From: Clostridiaceae bacterium
GTDB lineage: Bacteria > Bacillota > Clostridia > Oscillospirales > Acutalibacteraceae
Reading direction: 5' to 3'
DNA: 11,451 bases
Assembly: GCA_016295355.1 (NCBI GenBank)
Contig: JAEDLK010000039.1
Span: 1-11,451 of the forward strand
Part shown: piece after piece, positions 6,762-11,451 of the stretch
Numbering within the stretch: position 1 is the first letter of the stretch
Layout of the letters: each line of letters opens with the position of its first letter
Translations under genes and position numbers: made by a program
Notes under the pieces: generated by a model
What the model was told of the DNA's origin: nothing
What the model saw: only the letters and a program-made list of their open reading frames with translations
Databases searched by the model: none

Positions 6762-7341
6762 GATCGATTTTTCCAATCTGATCGAACGGGAAAATCCGCC
6801 AATCAGCGTGACCCAAAATGTAACGAGTATCAATCAGCCCGTTTTCCCCGATCATCGACGAACGGCTGTCGAGAGAATCGTTACGGTTATCCCCCAAGCA
6901 GAATACATAACCGTCCGGCACATACAACGGGAATGTCACATCATACGACAGGTTGGTAGGCGTACGAGTATAGGGTTCATCCAACGCCACACCGTCCACA
7001 TACACCACACCGGCTGTAAAATCAATATCCACCGTTTGACCGCTGACGGCAATCACACGCTTAATAATCGGCGTCTTGGCCTGGTCAACCGACGGGCTGT
7101 TATCAATATTGCGCGAAACTACGACAATATCACCGTTTTTCGGCGTGTACAGCCAATTGGTAATGATGACCTTTTGATTCTCAAACAGCGTGTTCTGCAT
7201 GGAACGACCCTTAATGGTGGCCACACGGAACACCAGGGTAAAAATAAGAACGACGGCAATAATAGCGGTTACCACAACCTCCAGCCAGTCGAACATCTCA
7301 AAGGCCAAGGTCGGGCGTTTTTGATGGGTTGTATTATTCAT
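6754..7341 (-). CDS. lepB: Signal peptidase I
   Basis: Signal peptidase I cleaves signal peptides from exported proteins at the outer face of the membrane. With the ATG at 7341 the protein has 195 residues: a short cytoplasmic N-terminus, one membrane segment at about 19-41, catalytic Ser47 in GRSMQNTL, catalytic Lys94 in PIIKRVIAVSG, and box E GDNRNDSLDSR at 150-160. One membrane segment is typical of Gram-positive enzymes. I chose 7341 because GGGGTGAT sits about eight bases upstream; an ATG at 7350 or GTG at 7353 would add 3-4 residues. The gene lies 127 bases after rplS, behind a terminator-like hairpin, so its expression depends on read-through or an unseen promoter. The stop overlaps rbgA. 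Confidence 0.95.
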   Translation of the reverse strand: MNNTTHQKRPTLAFEMFDWLEVVVTAIIAVVLIFTLVFRVATIKGRSMQNTLFENQKVIITNWLYTPKNGDIVVVSRNIDNSPSVDQAKTPIIKRVIAVSGQTVDIDFTAGVVYVDGVALDEPYTRTPTNLSYDVTFPLYVPDGYVFCLGDNRNDSLDSRSSMIGENGLIDTRYILGHADWRIFPFDQIGKIDHE

Positions 7342-7428
7342 CAATGACATCACCCCGATAATGTGATAAAATTTAACCCTGTATTTTGCGTGCTGATTTT
7401 CGAGCTCTTAAAAGCACTTACCGATATG

Positions 7429-7458
7429 AAAAAGAGAGGACAGCGCCTGCCCCCTCTC
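7429..7458 (-). terminator. Terminator-like hairpin between rplS and lepB
   Basis: On the minus strand GAGAGG (7458-7453) pairs with CCTCTC (7439-7434), and an inner CAG-GCG-CTG extends the stem with a small bulge or G-U pairs. It is directly followed by TTTTT (7433-7429). The hairpin begins about 10 bases after the rplS stop. It should end most rplS transcripts and let a fraction continue into lepB-rbgA-rnhB-yraN. Confidence 0.7.
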
Positions 7459-7468
7459 ATCCGTTCAA

Positions 7469-7813
7469 TTAACCGATTTGTTCTTTAACCTTGGCAGCCT
7501 TGCCGACACGCTCACGCAGATAATACAACTTAGATCTGCGAACACGGCCGTTTCTAACCAACTCAACCTTAGCAACATTGGGAGAATGAATCGGGAACAC
7601 ACGCTCCACGCCGACGCCGTAAGATACGCGTCTGACAGTGAAGGTTTCGGCGATACCGCTGTTGTTTTTGGCGATGACGGTACCTTCAAAGACCTGAATT
7701 CTTTCACGTTCGCCTTCTTTGATGCGAACATGAACCCTGACGGTGCTGCCGATAGCTACCTTCGGCGGCTCGGCCTTCAACATACCTTCTGTTAATTGTT
7801 TGATTGCGTCCAT
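7469..7813 (-). CDS. rplS: 50S ribosomal protein L19
   Basis: L19 is a structural protein of the large subunit at the interface with the 30S subunit. The 114-residue protein begins MDAIKQLTEGMLKAEPPKV and contains the family features GSTVRVHVRIKEGERERIQVFEGTVIA, SYGVGVERVFPIHSP and the basic RVRRSKLYYLRERVGKAAK end, at normal length. The frame is open for 32 codons upstream, but that extension is unlike L19. The ATG at 7813 has a very strong AGGAGGA site seven bases upstream, which fixes the start. It is the first gene after the promoter at 7944-7972 and has a structured leader of about 124 nt. A terminator-like hairpin separates it from lepB. Confidence 0.97.
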   Translation of the reverse strand: MDAIKQLTEGMLKAEPPKVAIGSTVRVHVRIKEGERERIQVFEGTVIAKNNSGIAETFTVRRVSYGVGVERVFPIHSPNVAKVELVRNGRVRRSKLYYLRERVGKAAKVKEQIG

Positions 7814-7937
7814 TTTATTTTCCTCCTTCTTGTTTTTCAGATGTTCGTGCCCGTAAAACAAGCAGAGGACCATCCGCTTCAATGTCGAAACAATCGGCAC
7901 TGAACCCACCTGTTAGGACTCAGGTGAAATCAAATGC
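7814..7937 (-). promoter_or_regulatory. Structured 5' leader of rplS, candidate L19 autoregulatory leader
   Basis: From the predicted start near 7937 to the rplS ATG the minus-strand RNA can form three successive hairpins. P1 is CACCTG/CAGGTG with an 8-base loop (7926-7907). P2 has 11-base arms with one G-U and one mismatch around a TTGTT loop (7904-7878). P3 is CTTGTTTT/AAAACAAG, a perfect 8 bp with an 18-base loop (7862-7829), ending two bases before the ribosome binding site (7826-7821). L19 leaders that control their own gene are known in Firmicutes. I could not match this one to a consensus, so its identity as that class is inference. Confidence 0.5.
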
Positions 7938-7943
7938 TATAGA

Positions 7944-7972
7944 AGTATAACACACCTCTCAGAAAAAATCAA
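7944..7972 (-). promoter_or_regulatory. rplS: Vegetative promoter of the rplS-lepB-rbgA-rnhB-yraN cluster
   Basis: On the minus strand TTGATT (7972-7967), a 17-base spacer and TATACT (7949-7944) make a near-consensus housekeeping promoter. Transcription should begin around 7937. The -35 box begins only three bases beyond the ypeB stop codon, and no terminator fits between them. Confidence 0.85.
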
Positions 7973-7975
7973 GCA

Positions 7976-9331
7976 CTATTTTACCAAAGTTCCGTTTATA
8001 TCTTCATTCAGCAAAAACAATTCCTCTTGTGAAAGGGTTTGTGTATTCAAATACAACAGAATTTTGCGCTCATTTTCACCGGTACAAAGAAATTCAAAAC
8101 AGGGTGCCTCACGACCGTTTTCCAGCGGAATCATCGCATAGCCGACGGCATTGACCTGTAATCTCGGAGACAGCTTTGACTGCGCTTCTTTTACGGTGTA
8201 TTGCGGTGTCGGAATAGCACGATGCGTATGATTGGACAAATATCCCGTGGTTTCAAGCAACACGATTTCTCCTGTATCCAAGGCGACGCCAACCTTAATC
8301 AAATCGGCATAGCAAAGGGTTGCTCCGTCCAAATAAGCAAAATGGCAGGTAGAAACACCGTCGGTCTTATAATAATAGGTCTCACTCATGTTGTCAAACC
8401 CTAATTCTCTTAAACAGTTCAAGGCATATTGTCGCACCTGATTTTGGGTTATCTTTTCTTCGGCAACCGTTCGATACCTACGATAATAAACCGGGTATCC
8501 GCCCTGACGACTGACGGCCACCTCACAGTCGTCATTACCAAACACATAAGACTCAATCACGCCGACCGTATCGGGACGTCGCTCCAGTTGCGTCCCGGCA
8601 CCGGCCAAGACTTTCGCAGTGCTCACAGCCTGCTCCGGCGAAACGAGCTGTGCCTCATCCAAAAGAGGTCGGCTCGGCCCTTCCATGTGGTCAGCATATG
8701 GCCCGTCATAGAGAAGAACGGGATAATCGGTCAGCATTTCCTCTACCCCCAAAATGCCGTCCGCCAAGCCCTGATCCCCGGCCACACCGCTTAACTCGCT
8801 CTCTAACACCTGCGACCAATAAACCGTGTTGTTATACGATTCGGACAATTCTTGCACCGTTTGACTGATGGTACCCGAAACATTTTTTAAGGCGGTCAGC
8901 AAAGATTGTTCTTCTTTTTGTGTCAAAGAACCCGTCGGTACATCAGCTGCGGCGGTCGGCAGACTGTTGCGTCTTTTTTCAGAGAGTGCCAAAGCATAAT
9001 TGCCGACCTGCGATAAAAAACGGTTAACGGTTGTCAATTCCCCGGCATTAGGCAAGCGAGAAAGCGCCCCTTTGGCCGACTGCGCTTTACCGATTAGTTC
9101 GACCGCCAAACGGGCGGTTTGTGTCGCCCCATCGGTATACAGCATTTTTTCCAAAGTTGCATCAATGTCACTTAAGGATGAGCACAACTGATCGACCGAT
9201 TCCCGATAGAAAAGCTCGACCCGATTTCGGTAATAATCCGTGTGGTTTTTTTGCACAATCCAACAACCGCCGAGCACGGCTGCCAAGCCCAAGCAAAAAC
9301 TGATAAGCCGAATAGCCATTCGTTTTCTCAT
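7976..9331 (-). CDS. ypeB: Spore germination protein YpeB
   Basis: YpeB partners the cortex-lytic enzyme SleB in dormant spores; in Bacillus each protein needs the other for stability. The 451-residue product (B. subtilis YpeB is about the same length) has a single N-terminal membrane segment at about 6-26, then the typical TDYYRNRVELFYRESVDQL helical region. It also carries the family signatures DYPVLLYDGPYADHM at 202-216, DLIKVGVALDTGEIV at 343-357 and a GYLSNHTHR stretch at 363-371, with PepSY-like repeats in the C-terminal half. The ATG has AAGGAGTGAT about six bases upstream. No sleB lies upstream; the neighbour there is a divergent cysteine desulfurase. Its stop nearly touches the rplS promoter. 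It is the strongest evidence here that the organism forms spores. Confidence 0.93.
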   Translation of the reverse strand: MRKRMAIRLISFCLGLAAVLGGCWIVQKNHTDYYRNRVELFYRESVDQLCSSLSDIDATLEKMLYTDGATQTARLAVELIGKAQSAKGALSRLPNAGELTTVNRFLSQVGNYALALSEKRRNSLPTAAADVPTGSLTQKEEQSLLTALKNVSGTISQTVQELSESYNNTVYWSQVLESELSGVAGDQGLADGILGVEEMLTDYPVLLYDGPYADHMEGPSRPLLDEAQLVSPEQAVSTAKVLAGAGTQLERRPDTVGVIESYVFGNDDCEVAVSRQGGYPVYYRRYRTVAEEKITQNQVRQYALNCLRELGFDNMSETYYYKTDGVSTCHFAYLDGATLCYADLIKVGVALDTGEIVLLETTGYLSNHTHRAIPTPQYTVKEAQSKLSPRLQVNAVGYAMIPLENGREAPCFEFLCTGENERKILLYLNTQTLSQEELFLLNEDINGTLVK

Positions 9332-9350
9332 ATAATCACTCCTTAAGAGA

Positions 9351-9379
9351 TAGTGTCTGTGAAAAAAAGGTAAATATCA
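9351..9379 (-). promoter_or_regulatory. Weak candidate forespore-type promoter of ypeB
   Basis: In the 123-base divergent gap the minus strand reads TGATAT (9379-9374), 16 bases, then GACACTA (9357-9351). The second element matches the forespore sigma G/F -10 consensus CATACTA at five of seven positions, and the first only partly resembles the -35. A forespore promoter would be expected for ypeB from its known role, but this match is poor and could be chance. Confidence 0.25.
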
Positions 9380-9390
9380 AACATTTTCAC

Positions 9391-9419
9391 TTGCGAATTC
9401 GACTCTTTTCCACTATAAT
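9391..9419 (+). promoter_or_regulatory. Vegetative promoter of the cysteine desulfurase-thiI pair
   Basis: TTGCGA (9391-9396), a 17-base spacer and a perfect TATAAT (9414-9419) form a near-consensus housekeeping promoter. Transcription should begin around 9426, giving a leader of about 29 nt that contains GGAAGGA just before the GTG start at 9455. Confidence 0.85.
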
Positions 9420-9454
9420 GGAATTGTATATTTCTAAGAAACGGAAGGATTCCC

Positions 9455-10594
9455 GTGAACTCCATGGTTTATTTGGATAACAGCGCCACCACCAAGCCTT
9501 GTGATACCGCCATTCTGCGTATGCACAAAACCGCCGAAACGCTTTGGGCCAATCCGTCGGCACTTTACTCCTTCGGCATGCGGGCACACGACTTGCTGGA
9601 CGAAGCAAGGCAAACCGTGGCCGCCTCCTTGTCCTGCCGTGAGGATGAAATCATCTTCACAGGTGGCGGCAGTGAAGCCAACAATATGGCCCTTAAGGGT
9701 GTGGCCCAATCCCGAAAAAAGCGCGGCAATCGCATCATTAGCACCGCCATTGAGCATCCGTCGGTCTTGAAAACGCTGGATTTCTTAGGCGAGAACGGCT
9801 TTGAAATTGTTTTACTGAAGCCACAGCATGACGGCACTGTCAGTCCGGAGCAATTTGCGGAATCCGTGGACCAAAACACCATTCTTGTGTCTGCCATGTT
9901 GGTCAACAATGAAATCGGCAGTGTTCATGATATTGCCGGTATCGCCCGTGCGGTACACGAAAGGAATCCTAACACGCTGATTCATTGCGATGCCGTACAG
10001 GGTTACGGCAAGCTTCCTATTTACCCGTCACGGCTCGGCGTTGATTTATTATCAGCTAGCGGTCACAAGCTACACGCCTGCAAGGGCATCGGTTTTCTGT
10101 ATGTTCGCAAGGGCTTAACCATAACCCCGTTAATTCACGGCGGCGGTCAGGAAAACGGACGTCGCAGCGGCACCGAAGCCTTGCCGCTGATCGCCTCTTT
10201 ATGCGGTGCTTTGCAAGAATTGCCCAAACCTGAAGAGCAGCTTGCCAAACAGCAAGACTTGTTTAACTATGCTGTTAAGGCTTTACAGCCCCTTAACTTT
10301 GTGAGTATCAACTCACCAAATGGTTGTCTGCCGTATATCTTGAATATTTCGGTCAACGGCTATAAAGCCGAACCGCTTTTGAACGCCTTATCGGCACGGG
10401 GCATCTTTGTGTCTAAAGGCAGCGCCTGTGCCAAAGGTCATCGCAGTTATGTGTTAGAGTCCTGCGGACTGAATAACGACCGCATTGACAGTGCTTTGCG
10501 TATCAGCTTTTGCAGAGATAACACAACGGCCGATGTTGATGCCTTGTGCGACGCCTTAACGGCCATCACCAAAACCATGAGAAAGTACAGGTAA
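9455..10594 (+). CDS. Cysteine desulfurase (NifS/NifZ-type, ThiI partner)
   Basis: This PLP enzyme takes sulfur from cysteine, giving alanine and an enzyme persulfide. The 379-residue protein starts VYLDNSATTKP after a few residues. It shows the cofactor pocket His101 in IEHPSV, Asp179 in HCDAVQ and the Schiff-base lysine Lys205 in SGHKLHACKG, plus the active cysteine Cys325 in SKGSACAKGH on the mobile loop. It belongs to the class V aminotransferases. The start is GTG at 9455, with GGAAGGA six bases before it; the ATG at 9464 is too far from this site. thiI follows after four bases. That pairing matches B. subtilis nifZ-thiI, where the desulfurase is dedicated to tRNA thiolation, so I infer that role rather than general Fe-S assembly. 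Confidence 0.93.
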   Translation: MNSMVYLDNSATTKPCDTAILRMHKTAETLWANPSALYSFGMRAHDLLDEARQTVAASLSCREDEIIFTGGGSEANNMALKGVAQSRKKRGNRIISTAIEHPSVLKTLDFLGENGFEIVLLKPQHDGTVSPEQFAESVDQNTILVSAMLVNNEIGSVHDIAGIARAVHERNPNTLIHCDAVQGYGKLPIYPSRLGVDLLSASGHKLHACKGIGFLYVRKGLTITPLIHGGGQENGRRSGTEALPLIASLCGALQELPKPEEQLAKQQDLFNYAVKALQPLNFVSINSPNGCLPYILNISVNGYKAEPLLNALSARGIFVSKGSACAKGHRSYVLESCGLNNDRIDSALRISFCRDNTTADVDALCDALTAITKTMRKYR

Positions 10595-10598
10595 CCGC

Positions 10599-11451
10599 AT
10601 GAAAGAAGTATTACTGATCAAAAACGGCGAATTGGTTTTGAAGGGATTAAACCGTGTTACCTTTGAAAACGCCCTCATTAAGTGTCTTCGACACCGCTTA
10701 CGCGGCCTCGGCAATGTTACCGTCAGAAGCGCTCAATCCACCATTTTTATTGAACCGGAAGAACCCTTTGATTTTGAAGCGGCTATTGATCGAGTCAGCA
10801 AAGTCTTTGGCATAGTGGCCTTCAGCCGTTGCTTGGTTTGTGAAAAGGACATGGACAAAATTTTGGCGGAGACGCCGGCTTATGTGGCTGATTCCCTGAA
10901 AAATGCCAAAACCTTCAAGGTTGAGGCCAAGCGTGCCGACAAGCGTTTTCCCTTTACATCTCCCCAGATTTCCTGTGAGGTCGGCGGTGCTGTTTTGGAG
11001 GCTTTTCCCCATTTACGGGTGGATGTTCATAACCCCGATGTCACCATCACGGTAGAAGTCAGAGATTATGCCGCCTATGTTCGTGCCGGGCAGATACACG
11101 GTGCCGGTGGATTACCGGTCGGCACCTCCGGTAAAGCCACGGTGCTGATTTCGGGTGGCATTGACAGTCCGGTGGCCGCCTACATGATGGCCAAGCGGGG
11201 CCTGACCTTAGATGCCGTCCATTTCGCCAGCCCTCCCTATACCGGGCCGATGGCTGAAAAGAAGGTGCGAATGCTTCTTGAAAAGGTTGCTGTCTACAGC
11301 GGAGATATTCGCCTGTCTATCGTTCCCTTTACCGAACTACAGGAAGCCATTGCCAATAACTGCCCGGAGGAATTCTTTACGCTGATCATGCGCCGGTTCA
11401 TGATGGAAATCGCCATGCGTCTGGCCAAGGGCGACGGCTGCGGCGCTTTGA
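10599..11451 (+). CDS. thiI: tRNA 4-thiouridine synthase ThiI (3' end outside window)
   Basis: ThiI adenylates uridine 8 of tRNA and replaces its oxygen with sulfur delivered by a cysteine desulfurase; in some bacteria it also serves thiamine thiazole synthesis. The first 284 codons are visible. They show the N-terminal ferredoxin-like region beginning MKEVLLIKNGELVLKG, a THUMP domain at about 61-165, and the PP-loop ATP-binding motif SGGIDSP at 185-191 in the synthetase domain. The frame is open to the window edge. Whether the C-terminal rhodanese domain of the E. coli type is present cannot be seen; the Firmicutes type lacks it. The ATG lies four bases after the desulfurase stop, with a modest AGGT site in the overlap region, so the two are one operon. 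Confidence 0.95.
   Translation, partial: MKEVLLIKNGELVLKGLNRVTFENALIKCLRHRLRGLGNVTVRSAQSTIFIEPEEPFDFEAAIDRVSKVFGIVAFSRCLVCEKDMDKILAETPAYVADSLKNAKTFKVEAKRADKRFPFTSPQISCEVGGAVLEAFPHLRVDVHNPDVTITVEVRDYAAYVRAGQIHGAGGLPVGTSGKATVLISGGIDSPVAAYMMAKRGLTLDAVHFASPPYTGPMAEKKVRMLLEKVAVYSGDIRLSIVPFTELQEAIANNCPEEFFTLIMRRFMMEIAMRLAKGDGCGAL

Noticed and set aside
6762..6833. N-terminal extension of RbgA by 24 residues
   Set aside because: It lies inside lepB, and the conserved RbgA N-terminus begins at the ATG at 6761, so the longer frame is just open by chance.
6760..7347. A 195-codon plus-strand open frame across lepB
   Set aside because: It mirrors lepB almost exactly; the minus strand has catalytic Ser and Lys motifs and box E, while the plus-strand product has no recognisable domain.
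7814..7909. N-terminal extension of L19, or a leader peptide in the rplS leader
   Set aside because: The strongest ribosome binding site in the region is directly before 7813, the extension is unlike L19, and this stretch is better explained as structured leader RNA.
9434..9757. Minus-strand open frames opposite the cysteine desulfurase start
   Set aside because: They lack a supported ribosome binding site and family resemblance, while the plus strand has promoter, ribosome binding site and the PLP enzyme motifs.
10698..11012. A 104-codon minus-strand open frame inside thiI
   Set aside because: It is antisense to the THUMP domain coding sequence and shows no start signals or domain.
1..11451. 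A new defence, mobile or biosynthetic system
   Set aside because: Every gene of substance except the left-edge fragment falls in a known housekeeping or widespread Firmicutes family, and there are no integrase, transposase, toxin-antitoxin, CRISPR or direct-repeat signs.

Overview
The window looks like a chromosomal housekeeping segment of a Gram-positive, spore-forming Clostridia-type bacterium, perhaps Oscillospiraceae/Ruminococcaceae-like. This rests on the gene families: germination protein YpeB, a DUF1540 cysteine-rich peptide, RbgA/YlqF, and an rplS-lepB-rbgA-rnhB-yraN order like that of Firmicutes. Base composition looks balanced by eye (not counted), start sites carry strong GGAGG-type ribosome binding sites, and no mobile element, CRISPR array, tRNA or rRNA was seen. 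There is no gene-free stretch longer than 300 bases; the longest is 86-351, which holds a terminator, a candidate promoter and a block I cannot explain.

Layout, left to right. Bases 1-85 (minus) are the first codons of a gene running off the left edge, with its own candidate promoter. Bases 352-3738 (minus) hold the protein quality-control cluster tig-clpP-clpX: ribosome-bound chaperone, ClpP protease and its ClpX unfoldase, ended by a long hairpin terminator. Bases 3861-4550 (minus) encode a calcineurin-like phosphoesterase. A 55-residue cysteine-rich DUF1540 protein lies alone on the plus strand (4632-4799), and its stop codon opens a 19-bp hairpin that can terminate transcription from both sides.

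Bases 4936-7813 (minus) form the rplS-lepB-rbgA-rnhB-yraN cluster: ribosomal protein L19, signal peptidase I, the 50S-assembly GTPase RbgA, RNase HII and a UPF0102 nuclease-fold protein. The last four genes overlap or abut. rplS has a near-consensus promoter and a 5' leader of about 124 nt with three predicted hairpins, a candidate L19 autoregulatory leader. A terminator-like hairpin lies between rplS and lepB and would set the ratio of L19 to the downstream genes.

Bases 7976-9331 (minus) encode YpeB, here without sleB directly upstream. Divergent from it, on the plus strand, are a NifS/NifZ-type cysteine desulfurase (9455-10594) with a near-consensus promoter and, four bases later, thiI (from 10599, cut by the right edge). 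These two probably work together to put sulfur into 4-thiouridine in tRNA.

I did not find a convincing new multi-gene system. The points most worth a second look are the Lys/Ala-rich histone-like tail on trigger factor, the structured rplS leader, the ypeB without adjacent sleB whose stop codon touches the rplS promoter, and the isolated DUF1540 unit.
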